DNA from: Ignavibacteriales bacterium | GTDB taxonomy: Bacteria; Bacteroidota; Ignavibacteria; Ignavibacteriales; Ignavibacteriaceae | Direction: 5' to 3' | DNA length: 64,000 nt | NCBI GenBank assembly: GCA_016707115.1 | Contig: JADJIH010000001.1 | Coordinates: forward strand, 310,001-374,000 | Shown here: one piece after another, positions 9,815 to 18,225 of the stretch | Position numbering within the stretch: the stretch's first letter is position 1 | Layout: the number at the start of each line of letters is the position of its first letter | Program-made: the position numbers and the translations under genes | The notes under the pieces: model-generated | The model's input: only the letters and a program-made list of their open reading frames with translations | The model's database searches: none | What the model was told of the DNA's origin: nothing

Positions 9815-10177
9815 TCATTTTGCAAAAAACATTTTAAGAGAAATTAAGAATAAGGAAATAGCAAATATTTTTTGTAAAACATTTTGCGGAAGACTGACTG
9901 CAAATTTAGCCCCAATATATCCGCCGACTATAAAGCCTATACAAATTAATGCTGCTATTTTAAGATCAACATATCCTTGTTGATAGTAAGCATACGCTGC
10001 CAGAATTCCTATCGGCGGTACCATAAGTGCTAAAGTTGTACCTTGCGCCTGTTGTTGCGATAATCCAAATAAAAATACCAATGCTGGTACAATTATTACA
10101 CCTCCACCTAATCCTACTACACCACTGAAAGTTCCTGCAGTAAGACCGAGAATTATAAATAAAATTTCTTTAGGCAT
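9815..10177 (-). CDS. Half-size TauE/SafE-type membrane protein
   Basis: The 120-residue product has about four hydrophobic segments and the family's glycine-rich first helix (GLTAGTFSGVVGLGGGVIIVPAL, split here as GTFSGVVGLGGG and VIIVPAL). It also has QQQAQGTTLALMVPP and a second-half-like GFIVGGYIGAKFA. This is the DUF81/TauE family of putative anion or sulfur-compound exporters. Full-length members have two such repeats in about 250 residues; this one has a single repeat with a normal start and stop, so it may work as a homodimer. It lies 20 bp downstream of the APC permease stop on the same strand, suggesting co-transcription. Confidence 0.8.
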   Translation of the reverse strand: MPKEILFIILGLTAGTFSGVVGLGGGVIIVPALVFLFGLSQQQAQGTTLALMVPPIGILAAYAYYQQGYVDLKIAALICIGFIVGGYIGAKFAVSLPQNVLQKIFAISLFLISLKMFFAK

Positions 10178-10197
10178 ATTTACCTCTAATATTTAAA

Positions 10198-11610
10198 TCA
10201 ACTATTAATAACTGTTTTATTTTTTGATATCCGCCAATAATAAAATGGCAAACCAAGTAGAATTAGCAATGAACCCATCGCGGCATTTTCATAATCTGAT
10301 ATTATGGTGTTTACAAGAAATAGAAATGAAAAGATTACAAAGATCATTGGGGTATATGGGTATCCCCAGACTTTGTAAGGTCTATGAACATCCGGCATTT
10401 TTTTTCTTAGTACAATTACACCATAAGCACCGAGCATATAAAATAACCAGGAGGCAAACATTACATAATCTGTAATTGTATCAAATGTTCCTGTTAATAC
10501 AAGCACGCAAGACCATAATCCTTGTGCAACCAGGGATGTATGTGGAGTGGCATATCTTGGATGAATTTTATCAAGTGATTTGATAAACATATTGTTCTTT
10601 GCCATTGCAAAACAAACCCTAGCTGTCGAAAGAATGTTTCCATTTAATGCTCCAAACGTTGAGATAATAACTGCAATTGAAATTAGTATTGCACCATTAG
10701 ACCCAAAAACAATTGAAGCTGCTGTTGCTCCAACAAGAGGAGACTCGGCCATTTTTTCAATTGGTAAAACATATAAGTAGGCAACGTTTATAAGCATATA
10801 AACAACTACCACGATGAGTGTTCCAAATAGTAATCCTAATGGAACATTTCTTTGAGGATTTTTTATTTCACCGGCAACAAAAGTTAAATTATTCCATCCA
10901 TCGTAGGCCCAAAATGCTCCGGCAATCGCTAATCCGAACAATGAAATAATATTTGAAGTCGTTGATTCTGGTATAGAAAAACCAGTTGAAATATTTGAAA
11001 AACTTCCAGACCCACTTGCTAATAATAATATAGACAAAAGCACTATAGAAGCAATTTTTACAAACGTGACAAATGATTGGACTGCGCCTCCAAATATTAC
11101 TCCTGCGTAATTAATCGCAGTTAAAAAAAGAATACACAAAATTGCTGCCGCTTTAGCACCAAATTCTGCAAAGGGAAAAATATTTCCAACAATAGGAATA
11201 TAAATTGAAATAGTTACCCACGATTCTGGCAGTTGCGGATATTTAATAAAGTAACCGAGGTACTCTCCAAAAACGTATGCTATTGCAGCACCAGCCCCTG
11301 TTTGAATCACAGCAAAAACTGACCAACCATAAAGATAGGATACAAAGTTACCGTACATTTTTTGGAAATAAACATATTGTCCACCAGTTGCATCTATCAT
11401 TCCACTGACTTCTGCATTACATAGCGCACCAATAAAAGTAATTATTCCTGCTACTAACCAAACGATTAAAAGTAATTCTGGAGACATTAACTGACCAGCC
11501 ATTGTAGCCGGTTTTCTGAATATTCCGGATCCAATCATAGATCCGGCTGCAATCATTATAGCCGCAGTTAATGTTAGCCCGCGAACAAGTTCAGTTTTGG
11601 GTTTAAGCAT
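10198..11610 (-). CDS. APC-family amino acid permease
   Basis: The 470-residue product has about 12 hydrophobic helices. The first carries the APC hallmark AGSMIGSGIFRKPA (residues about 22-35), which forms the unwound substrate-binding site, and the sixth carries FWAYDGWNNLTFVAGEIKNP (split: FWAYDGWNN, LTFVAGEIKNP). This is the pattern of the LAT/amino acid-polyamine-organocation transporters that take up amino acids by proton symport or exchange. Substrate is not readable from the sequence. Length is typical. It is followed on the same strand by the small TauE-like gene, and transcribed away from the corrinoid cluster that starts at 11.8 kb. Confidence 0.88.
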   Translation of the reverse strand: MLKPKTELVRGLTLTAAIMIAAGSMIGSGIFRKPATMAGQLMSPELLLIVWLVAGIITFIGALCNAEVSGMIDATGGQYVYFQKMYGNFVSYLYGWSVFAVIQTGAGAAIAYVFGEYLGYFIKYPQLPESWVTISIYIPIVGNIFPFAEFGAKAAAILCILFLTAINYAGVIFGGAVQSFVTFVKIASIVLLSILLLASGSGSFSNISTGFSIPESTTSNIISLFGLAIAGAFWAYDGWNNLTFVAGEIKNPQRNVPLGLLFGTLIVVVVYMLINVAYLYVLPIEKMAESPLVGATAASIVFGSNGAILISIAVIISTFGALNGNILSTARVCFAMAKNNMFIKSLDKIHPRYATPHTSLVAQGLWSCVLVLTGTFDTITDYVMFASWLFYMLGAYGVIVLRKKMPDVHRPYKVWGYPYTPMIFVIFSFLFLVNTIISDYENAAMGSLLILLGLPFYYWRISKNKTVINS

Positions 11611-11801
11611 CTGGCAGGATTTTGTTTAATATGTAAATATTATTTCCACTAAATTAAATCTAAAGAATTATTTGCAAATGAACATAAATAAGTTTTTTAA
11701 AAGGAACAATCGACTATGTAAAAAAATCTTAATTCTCAATCTCGCGGGTTATACATATTTTTACATAGTATTTATAATCAATTCACAAAAATATTTTTGT
11801 T

Positions 11802-12473
11802 ATGAACGAAATCCTTCAACAACTCAGTCTTTGCATAGAAAAGGGGAGAGTAAATAAAGATTCAAATTATCCAGCGGATATGAAAGGAATGCCTGGAGCT
11901 GTAGAATTAACTCAACAAGCTTTGAGTGAAGGTACTCTTGCACAAGATATACTTAACATTGGCTTTTTACCCGGGATGAAAATAGTTGGAGATAAATTTA
12001 AAGACGGCAAAATATTTCTTCCAGAAGTTCTCATTTCAGCAAGAGCAATGAGCAGTGCTATGGAATTGTTAAAACCCTATTTTCAATCAGGTGAAATAAA
12101 TTATAAAGGCAAAGTTATTATGGGTACAGTTGCTGGTGATCTTCATGATATAGGTAAGAATATTGTTAAGATGGTTTTGGAAGGCGGTGGATGGCAGGTT
12201 GTGGATTTAGGAATTAATGTTAATGCTGAAAAAATTATCGATGCAATAAATACTAATTCCGCCAAAGTGGTTGGATTAAGTGCATTACTTACAACGACAA
12301 TGCAAAATATGAAAGAGATTGTAAGAAAGATTAAGTCTGAAACAAAAGATGTCTTAGTGGTTATTGGTGGTGCACCTGTTACTAAAGCATTTGCCGATTC
12401 TATTAACGCTGATGGGTATTTCCATGATCCGCAAGGAATGCTTGATTACCTTAATAAAAAAATGAGCAAATAA
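11802..12473 (+). CDS. Corrinoid (B12-binding) methyl carrier protein
   Basis: The 223-residue product has the two-domain layout of MetH/MtbC-type corrinoid proteins: a helical cap (about 1-95, with ALSEGTLAQDILNIGFLPGM and FLPEVLISARAM) and a Rossmann-like B12 domain. The B12 motif DxHxxG is intact (GDLHDIGKN, with H115 as the lower cobalt ligand), followed by GLSALLTTTM and VVIGGAPV. It carries a methyl group on cobalt between two methyltransferases. It starts the three-gene run with a MetH-type activation protein (5-bp gap) and a zinc homocysteine methyltransferase (24-bp gap), so methionine is the likely methyl acceptor. The ATG at 11802 gives a normal family N-terminus. Confidence 0.92.
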   Translation: MNEILQQLSLCIEKGRVNKDSNYPADMKGMPGAVELTQQALSEGTLAQDILNIGFLPGMKIVGDKFKDGKIFLPEVLISARAMSSAMELLKPYFQSGEINYKGKVIMGTVAGDLHDIGKNIVKMVLEGGGWQVVDLGINVNAEKIIDAINTNSAKVVGLSALLTTTMQNMKEIVRKIKSETKDVLVVIGGAPVTKAFADSINADGYFHDPQGMLDYLNKKMSK

Positions 12474-12478
12474 TATTT

Positions 12479-13165
12479 ATGGATGGCACAATATCATTAA
12501 AACAATCTATTATTAAAGAAATAGAATTCAATTTTGAAAATTGTGCTATTTCCGAAAATCATATTATTGAATTATTAGGCTATGACGCTGATACTGTTCC
12601 GGAACCAGTTTTAGAAACAATAGGCTTTATACTAAATGAACTTCCGAACAAGGTTAGATTGCAAAGTGGTTATAAGATATTTAATCCAAAAAAGGTAAAA
12701 TTAAGCGGAGATAGTTTTACAATTGATAATAGAACTTTTAATTGTGGAAAGATTATCTATTCATCGTTAAAGAATTCTGAAACTATTGGATTTCTTATTT
12801 CTTCAATTGGTGAAGAAATTGAAAATTGGTCTAAATATTTCATGGATAATAATGAAATTCTAAAAGGATATCTTATTGATAAAGTTGCATCAGAATTGGT
12901 TGAACAGCTTGCTGATAGAACTGAATCACTTCTTGAAAAAGAACTTGGAATAATTGAATTAAAGGCGACTAATCGTTACAGTCCTGGTTATTGCGGCTGG
13001 AGTGTAGCTGATCAACAGAATTTATTTTCTCTTATACCTGAAAAATTTTGTGGAGTTTCGGTAAATGATAACTCAATGATGATTCCAATTAAATCTGTTA
13101 GTGCAGTTATCGGTGTTGGGAAAAATGTTGAGAAAAAAACTATGAATGTTCAATTTGCGAAATAG
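12479..13165 (+). CDS. MetH activation-domain-like protein (corrinoid reactivation)
   Basis: The 228-residue product resembles the C-terminal activation domain of cobalamin-dependent methionine synthase, which binds S-adenosylmethionine and re-methylates oxidised cob(II)alamin. The key segment is RYSPGYCGWSVADQQNLF, the counterpart of the RxxPGY motif that binds SAM in MetH, followed by the family-like end (PIKSVSAVIGVGKNV). As a free-standing protein it matches those encoded beside corrinoid methyltransferases in anaerobes. It ends before the Cys-rich tail found in some relatives. Position directly between the B12 protein and the homocysteine methyltransferase supports the role. It needs an electron donor, which is not encoded nearby. 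Confidence 0.82.
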   Translation: MDGTISLKQSIIKEIEFNFENCAISENHIIELLGYDADTVPEPVLETIGFILNELPNKVRLQSGYKIFNPKKVKLSGDSFTIDNRTFNCGKIIYSSLKNSETIGFLISSIGEEIENWSKYFMDNNEILKGYLIDKVASELVEQLADRTESLLEKELGIIELKATNRYSPGYCGWSVADQQNLFSLIPEKFCGVSVNDNSMMIPIKSVSAVIGVGKNVEKKTMNVQFAK

Positions 13166-13189
13166 ACTTTTGTTACAAGCGAGATAGAA

Positions 13190-14086
13190 ATGTATAAAAT
13201 ATCTGAACTTGTGAATACCGGTAAATTATTAACCTCAGATGGAGCTTGGGGAACATATCTCTTTAAAAAAGGATTAGCGAGTGGGAGTTGTCCTGAAGAA
13301 TGGAATCTATCTCACTCTGATGAAGTATATGAAATTGCAAAAAGTTATATAGAAGCTGGTTCTGATATAATTTCAACGAACAGTTTTGGCTCAAATCTTT
13401 TTAAATTATCACAGTATAATCTTCAGGAAAAACTTTCTGAGATATGCCAAACTTCAGCAGAGATTTCCCGTAAGGCAGCAGGTGAAGAAAAATACGTTAT
13501 GGCTTCTCTTGGTCCAACAGGTAAGTTTTTAATTATGGGTGATGTTACAAGCGAAGAATTATATAATTCATTTAAACAGCAAGCTATTGCTTTTGAAAAA
13601 GGCGGAGCTAATGCTGTTTGCATCGAAACATTTTATGCCTTAGATGAAGCTGAACAAGCCATTTCCGCTGTTAAGGAAAATACTTCGCTGGAGGTTATTT
13701 GTACTTTTACTTTTGATAAATCTGAGTATGGATTTAAAACTTTAATGGGTATTAGTCCACAACAAATGACTGAATCGTTAATCCTCTGTGGTGCAGATAT
13801 TGTGGGTGCGAATTGTGGTTCGGGATTTGAAGATATGATCGAAATTGTAAAAAAGATTCGCGAAGTTTCTGCAAGGATACCAATTATTATTCAGGCGAAT
13901 GCTGGAATGCCGGTAATTGAAAATGAACAGCTTTTTTATTCGGAAACCCCGGATAAGATAAAAGAAATAGTTCCTCGATTAATTGATGCAGGGGCAAATA
14001 TTATTGGCGGCTGTTGCGGAACAACTCCAGAGCACATTAAAGTTATTGCAGAAATAGTTGGAAAGTTTAACCAAGGAAAAAAGTAG
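13190..14086 (+). CDS. Zinc-dependent homocysteine S-methyltransferase
   Basis: The 298-residue product is a BHMT/MetH-N-type TIM barrel. The zinc ligands are C209 (VGANCGSG) and C275/C276 (GGCCGTTPEHI), which hold the thiolate of homocysteine; the N-terminus shows the usual LLTSDGAWGTYL. It should transfer a methyl group from the corrinoid protein two genes upstream to homocysteine, forming methionine. Together the three genes reproduce the homocysteine, B12 and activation modules of MetH as separate proteins; the folate-binding module is missing. The stop codon directly abuts the stop of the convergent URO-D-type gene (14087). Length is normal for the single-domain family. Confidence 0.9.
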   Translation: MYKISELVNTGKLLTSDGAWGTYLFKKGLASGSCPEEWNLSHSDEVYEIAKSYIEAGSDIISTNSFGSNLFKLSQYNLQEKLSEICQTSAEISRKAAGEEKYVMASLGPTGKFLIMGDVTSEELYNSFKQQAIAFEKGGANAVCIETFYALDEAEQAISAVKENTSLEVICTFTFDKSEYGFKTLMGISPQQMTESLILCGADIVGANCGSGFEDMIEIVKKIREVSARIPIIIQANAGMPVIENEQLFYSETPDKIKEIVPRLIDAGANIIGGCCGTTPEHIKVIAEIVGKFNQGKK

Positions 14087-14851
14087 TCAAAGATTAGAAT
14101 TAATTTCTTTAACTGTTTTAATCATTGCCATATAGTTTTCTAATTTTACGTATTCCGGAATTGAGTTACCAGAACCAACACAATATCCACCATTAAATCC
14201 AACTTGTTCGATATTTTTTTTAACATTTAGTTTAATTTCATTTACTGAACCACGAGCAAGTAGATCAACATCAATGTTACCAATTAAGCAAAGTTTATCA
14301 CCATATCGTTCTTTAACTTCAAAAATTTTCATTGCCTTCGGTTCAATCGGATGGATTGCATCAACACCGCAATCAATGATCTTCTCCATAACATCATAAA
14401 GAATCCCATCGGTGTGATAAATAAGAGGTTTATTATGTCGCTTTGCTAAATCTCCAATCTTTTTTAACCATGGAAAGAAATATTTATCCAAAACAGCGGG
14501 GGAGACCATTAAAGAGTTCGTATAAGCGATGTCATCACTATACCAAATTGCATCAACAATATCTGATTGAGCAAAGTACTCGAACATACTGAGTACAAGT
14601 TCTCCGAGTTTATCGTTTAATTTATTTACTAGTTCCTCATTTTCAAATAGTGCAAAGGAGAATGATTCAAATCCCATCATTTCCCATGTCATTGTAAAAA
14701 TATCACCGTATTGTCCAATAACTCCCATTCCATCAGGTAACAAAGATTTTACTTTTTCAAAGTTTTTATAATCAAAATCATTTATGGATGGAAATGTGTA
14801 TTTCTCGAAATCTTCAAAATTTGTAATTACCCCATTATTTTCGAAGCCCAT
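14087..14851 (-). CDS. URO-D-type methyltransferase, C-terminal part (frameshifted)
   Basis: These 254 residues are the C-terminal three quarters of a uroporphyrinogen decarboxylase-superfamily protein. It resembles the MtaA/MtbA-like corrinoid methyltransferases more than true HemE, with EVKERYGDKLCLIGNID and a C-terminal GYCVGSGNSIPEYVKLENY. In methyltransferases of this group the histidine and cysteine residues (KPLIYHTDG, GGYCVG) bind zinc. The N-terminal quarter lies in another frame at 14827-15132. Adding one base to the four-T run at 14838-14841 joins them as a 348-residue protein of normal length (…RKWASKNNGVITNFED…). It may supply or take methyl groups from the adjacent corrinoid protein, but lies on the opposite strand. 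Confidence 0.8.
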   Translation of the reverse strand: MGFENNGVITNFEDFEKYTFPSINDFDYKNFEKVKSLLPDGMGVIGQYGDIFTMTWEMMGFESFSFALFENEELVNKLNDKLGELVLSMFEYFAQSDIVDAIWYSDDIAYTNSLMVSPAVLDKYFFPWLKKIGDLAKRHNKPLIYHTDGILYDVMEKIIDCGVDAIHPIEPKAMKIFEVKERYGDKLCLIGNIDVDLLARGSVNEIKLNVKKNIEQVGFNGGYCVGSGNSIPEYVKLENYMAMIKTVKEINSNL

Positions 14852-15132
14852 TTTCTAAAAATTGTTCCATCATCATTGTATGAAACATTATTATCTAACC
14901 CAATTTTCATGGGATTAAAATCAGCTTTGGGTTGAAGCTTAATGTAATCATATCCTGCTGTATACCAGAAATCAACCTCATCTTTTAGGTTAGTCATCCT
15001 TTTTCCTAAAAATAGCTCTTTTATTTTTGGATGAACACCAAGTTCAGCAAGCGGGATGTAGTTTTCGTTTTCTCGCTTTAGGGTTTTTAAGAATGCTTTG
15101 ATATTAGGGCTGTTTGCTGATGACATTTTCAA
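14827..15132 (-). CDS. URO-D-type methyltransferase, N-terminal part (frameshifted)
   Basis: These 101 residues (NIKAFLKTLKRENENYIPLAELGVHP... split: NIKAFLKTLKRENENYIP, LAELGVHP) match the N-terminus of the URO-D-type methyltransferase family, including the usual FWYTAGYDYIKL segment. The frame ends four codons after the join point with the downstream part. The open frame before the break shows normal protein-like composition, so the break is recent or an error in the sequence. If the frameshift is real, the corrinoid module here has lost its likely second methyltransferase. Confidence 0.78.
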   Translation of the reverse strand: MKMSSANSPNIKAFLKTLKRENENYIPLAELGVHPKIKELFLGKRMTNLKDEVDFWYTAGYDYIKLQPKADFNPMKIGLDNNVSYNDDGTIFRKWASKIMG

Positions 15133-15251
15133 TTAAATTTTAATTATTATGATTAAAAATAAATACAATTTATATGTAAGTACTATTGATTTTAAGATTA
15201 TTATTGATCAATTTCGAGTCAGAGCAAAACAATAATAAAGAAAAGGATGCT

Positions 15252-15467
15252 ATGCTTAGAGTAATATTGTCATTCGTATTAACAGTTTTCCTATTTGCTA
15301 GCCTAATAGGGACAGCAAATTTTATGTTTAAATCTAAGAATGTAAATACTACGAATGTTATTGCTCAAGTGTCAGAAAAGAAAGATACACGATTATCTAT
15401 AAAAGAAATCGAATCTGTAACTGCTTCAAGTAACTTTCAATTTACCTCTGTTAACGCTTTAAGGTAA
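15252..15467 (+). CDS. Small membrane-anchored protein of unknown function
   Basis: I do not recognise this 71-residue product. It has one N-terminal hydrophobic segment (LRVILSFVLTVFLFASLIG) and then a short polar tail rich in Ser, Lys and Asn. The ATG at 15252 is preferred over an upstream TTG in the same frame (15186), because aaaagga lies 4 bp before it and the upstream 22 residues look non-coding. It is probably a signal-anchored or secreted peptide. A HEAT-repeat protein follows 140 bp downstream on the same strand. Confidence 0.55.
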   Translation: MLRVILSFVLTVFLFASLIGTANFMFKSKNVNTTNVIAQVSEKKDTRLSIKEIESVTASSNFQFTSVNALR

Positions 15468-15606
15468 TAATCTATTATTTCCGGGCAATCGTTTTCTTTT
15501 TGTTATCACTTCATAAAACCATTTATCCATAATTGATTTACAACTCATAGTTCCATTCTTATAATTGTTTTAGATGTAAAAATAATTTTTATTGAGAGGC
15601 AACAAA

Positions 15607-16005
15607 ATGAAAACAAAAATTTTTCTTAATTGTCTTCTGGTAATTAGTATCTCTATTTCTTCGTTTGGTTTTATCAAACAAATACCTGCAAAAGTAAACA
15701 ATTATAATAGAGATTTAGTAATCGAAAATTTACTTAATGGAGTGAATTCAGGTAATCATGGATTAAGAATGAGTTCAGCATATTTCCTTGGAGAAATTAA
15801 AGCAGATGAGGCAGTAATTCCATTGATGAAGATTCTTAAAAATGATCAAAATGAAGAGGCTAGAATTATGGCAGCTTTATCTCTTCTAAAGATTGGGGAC
15901 TTAAGAGGATTATTTGCAATTAAAAGAACTATACAATTTGATGATAGTGAACGAGTAAAAAAAATGTGTTCAATATTTTATCAGGATTATATATCTAACA
16001 AATAA
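15607..16005 (+). CDS. Secreted HEAT-repeat protein
   Basis: The 132-residue product has a signal peptide (about 1-23) and two or three HEAT-like repeats: NHGLRMSSAYFLGEI plus AVIPLMKILK, and EARIMAALSLLKIGD plus GLFAIKRTI. HEAT repeats of this kind form short helical solenoids that bind other proteins. The ATG at 15607, preceded by gagaggc at 15594-15600, is preferred to an in-frame TTG at 15592. It is likely periplasmic. Function is unknown. It ends 47 bp before a strong terminator. Confidence 0.72.
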   Translation: MKTKIFLNCLLVISISISSFGFIKQIPAKVNNYNRDLVIENLLNGVNSGNHGLRMSSAYFLGEIKADEAVIPLMKILKNDQNEEARIMAALSLLKIGDLRGLFAIKRTIQFDDSERVKKMCSIFYQDYISNK

Positions 16006-16052
16006 GTTTTAAGATATATCCTAAGTATCTTAAAAGTGCTCCTGGTTGGTTG

Positions 16053-16082
16053 AAAACCCGATCGAAAGATCGGGTTTTATTT
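16053..16082. terminator. Bidirectional terminator
   Basis: An 11-bp perfect stem (aaaacccgatc at 16053-16063, gatcgggtttt at 16068-16078) with a GAAA loop ends the HEAT-repeat transcript. A-tracts on the left let it also work for the convergent minus-strand gene. Confidence 0.9.
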
Positions 16083-16090
16083 TACCTACA

Positions 16091-16471
16091 TTATAATTTG
16101 TATTTATTTGAGATAATTGGGATGAATTCTTCAAGATAAATGTACTTTTTACATAATATGTAATGCATTAAATGAAGCTGATTCATAAACAAGCTAGTCA
16201 CAATAATCTTTTCTCCAGTCTTTAAAATAATTGCTGAGTAACCAAAATTATCCCATGGTTTACTCCTACCTTTTAGTGTTGTATGAATTCCCTCAATTCT
16301 ACGAATATCTAAAAATAGATAAGTTCTAATATCTTTTTTATAGTATACCGTAAAGGATAATTCTTCATTATTAAAGAATATTTTTTTTAATGGAGCATTG
16401 AACAAATAATTAGTCGTTAGAATAGGAATTGGTAGAAAAATTAGTGTCCAAATTAAAAAGAGAACATCCAT
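16091..16471 (-). CDS. Two-TM PH-like membrane protein, C-terminal part (frameshifted)
   Basis: These 126 residues carry a second membrane helix (about 2-24) and then a beta-rich stretch (LSFTVYYKKDIRTYLFL ... YSAIILKTGEKIIVTS) that resembles a small bacterial PH-like domain, though I cannot confirm the family. The first helix is in another frame at 16453-16659. One added base in the five-A run at 16455-16459 gives a continuous 189-residue protein with two helices (…IGWMFSFLIWTLIFLPIPI…). Function is unknown. Confidence 0.6.
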   Translation of the reverse strand: MDVLFLIWTLIFLPIPILTTNYLFNAPLKKIFFNNEELSFTVYYKKDIRTYLFLDIRRIEGIHTTLKGRSKPWDNFGYSAIILKTGEKIIVTSLFMNQLHLMHYILCKKYIYLEEFIPIISNKYKL

Positions 16472-16659
16472 CCAATATGTATGGGTCTTTGTATAGAGAT
16501 ATAAGCATAAGTTAACAATCCAAAATAAAAAATAAGTGGAATCTGAAAAAGAAGAATTCTGCTTACCTTTAATTCAAATTCATTAGTCTTAGGAAGATCC
16601 TCTATTTTCTTTTTTTCATATTTAGTAAGTCTTCTTTTTTTATCCATACCCATTATCAA
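16453..16659 (-). CDS. Two-TM PH-like membrane protein, N-terminal part (frameshifted)
   Basis: These 68 residues give a charged cytosolic N-terminus (KKRRLTKYEKKKIEDLP) and a hydrophobic helix (ILLFQIPLIFYFGLLTYAYI), and then stop just after the point where the reading frame should continue into the C-terminal part. The layout of a basic start, two helices and a soluble beta-rich domain is common in small bacterial membrane proteins. The start could be any of three ATGs at 16659, 16653 or 16647. Confidence 0.55.
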   Translation of the reverse strand: MIMGMDKKRRLTKYEKKKIEDLPKTNEFELKVSRILLFQIPLIFYFGLLTYAYISIQRPIHIGWMFSF

Positions 16660-16713
16660 TCTTATTATTTGAAATTTGAATATTAAAATAACAAGATCAA
16701 ATATAAATATTAG

Positions 16714-16744
16714 TTCTGATCAATATATATAAAGTTTATATTTG
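16714..16744 (+). promoter_or_regulatory. Bacteroidota-type promoter of the MATE gene
   Basis: TTCTG at 16714-16718 and TATATTTG at 16737-16744 are 18 nt apart, close to the -33/-7 consensus of Bacteroidota and identical in its -7 box to that of the tRNA-Ser(GGA) gene. The start codon is 20 bp downstream. Confidence 0.5.
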
Positions 16745-16763
16745 ATTATTAAAAATCAAATAG

Positions 16764-18101
16764 ATGAAAATTTCCAAAGAAGAAATATTTAAAACTTTCA
16801 AACTAGCATATCCAGTTATGATTGGTCAGCTTGGAATAATTATGATGGGAGTGGTTGATAGTATAATGGTTGGACGTCTAGGTTCAGTTCCACTTGCTGC
16901 CGCCTCGCTCGGTAATAGCTTAATATTTATAATTCTAATTGTTGGCATTGGTTGTTCAATAGTTATCAGCCCGCTTGTAGCTATTCTTGTTGGGGGAAAA
17001 AGATACACAGAATGTGGAGTATACTTTAGACAATCGTTACTTGTTAATGTACTTTTATCCTTTGCAATGATTGCAGTGATATTTATTGGAGTGAATTTTA
17101 TATATAAGCTTAATCAGCCGCCGGAAGTAATAGAACTCACAGTTGTTTATATGAGTATTGTTGGATTATCTGCTTTACCACTTATGATTTATCAGACCTA
17201 CAAGCAATTTATTGAAGGTTTATCAATCATGAAACCGGCTATGGTTATTGCAATTCTAGCAAACATAATTAATGCTTTTGCAAATTGGGTCTTGATATTT
17301 GGAGAGTTGGGATTTCCAAAGCTCGGGTTAGCCGGCGCAGCTTGGGCTACTTTTTCATCAAGAGTTTTTATGGCCGTGGCAATTATGATTTATGTTATGA
17401 AAAATGAAAAGTTCAAACAATTTGATGTAACATTTCATTTTCGTGGAATCAATTTCCCAATAATCAAAAAAATACTTAGACTCGGATTGCCTAGCGGATT
17501 CCAATATTTTTTCGAAGTCGGTGCTTTTTCATTTGCGGTTATTATGATTGGATGGATTGGTGCTAATGAACTTGCCGCGCATCAGATAGCTATAAATCTT
17601 GCCTCAATTTCGTTTATGGCTGTTCTGGGAATTTCACAAGCAGCCAGCATTCGTGTTGGTAATGCGATGGGGGAACAAAATGTAGCCAAAATCCGTAAAG
17701 CTGGATTTACAGGAATTGCACTTGGAGCATCAATTATGTCGCTTGCAGGAATTTCATTTATTCTTCTGAATAACTTCTTACCAACATTGTATATTGATGA
17801 TGAAGCGGTCATTTCGATTGCCTCAAGATTAATAATAATCGCTGCTCTGTTCCAATTATCCGATGGAACGCAAGCTGTAGGGATCGGTGTTCTTCGCGGA
17901 TTAACCGATGTAAAAGGTCCAACAATAATTACTTTTGTTGCGTATTGGATAATTAGTTTACCAATTGCTTATATACTCGCATTCAACTTTAATTTAGGAG
18001 TAGATGGCGTATGGATTGGATTGTTGATAGGATTAACAGCTTCAGCAATTTTGCTTACACTAAGATTTAATTACAAAAGCAAACATATAATTCATATTTA
18101 A
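16764..18101 (+). CDS. MATE-family efflux transporter
   Basis: The 445-residue product has about 12 membrane helices in two halves, with MATE-like landmarks: AYPVMIGQLGIIMMGVVDSIMVGRLG in the first helices (read as AYPVMIGQLGIIMMG and VVDSIMVGRLG), GLAGAAWATFSSR, and GISQAASIRVGNAMGE in the second half. MATE transporters expel cationic drugs or metabolites using Na+ or H+ gradients; the substrate cannot be told. Length is typical of the NorM group. It is a single-gene unit with its own promoter, and is followed by an inverted repeat. Confidence 0.9.
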   Translation: MKISKEEIFKTFKLAYPVMIGQLGIIMMGVVDSIMVGRLGSVPLAAASLGNSLIFIILIVGIGCSIVISPLVAILVGGKRYTECGVYFRQSLLVNVLLSFAMIAVIFIGVNFIYKLNQPPEVIELTVVYMSIVGLSALPLMIYQTYKQFIEGLSIMKPAMVIAILANIINAFANWVLIFGELGFPKLGLAGAAWATFSSRVFMAVAIMIYVMKNEKFKQFDVTFHFRGINFPIIKKILRLGLPSGFQYFFEVGAFSFAVIMIGWIGANELAAHQIAINLASISFMAVLGISQAASIRVGNAMGEQNVAKIRKAGFTGIALGASIMSLAGISFILLNNFLPTLYIDDEAVISIASRLIIIAALFQLSDGTQAVGIGVLRGLTDVKGPTIITFVAYWIISLPIAYILAFNFNLGVDGVWIGLLIGLTASAILLTLRFNYKSKHIIHI

Positions 18102-18131
18102 ACAACTATGTATTTTATTAAGAATATCAAA

Positions 18132-18206
18132 GTCATTTCGAAGGAGTCTTCGACTGAGAAATCTGGAAAATAATAGGAACAGATTTCTCTATTCGTTCGA
18201 AATGAC
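18132..18206. repeat. REP-like nested inverted repeat
   Basis: Two nested perfect arms surround a short centre: gtcatttcgaa (18132-18142) with ttcgaaatgac (18196-18206), and gagaaatctg (18156-18165) with cagatttctc (18180-18189). The 75-bp unit lies in a gene-free gap between convergent genes and looks like a REP/MITE-type extragenic palindrome rather than a simple terminator. Confidence 0.7.
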
Positions 18207-18225
18207 AATTTGTATTCAAACTTAA

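Noticed and set aside
11611..11801. Cobalamin or SAM riboswitch before the corrinoid genes
   Set aside because: No conserved B12-box or SAM-I-type helices are visible, and the leader is short and AT-rich.
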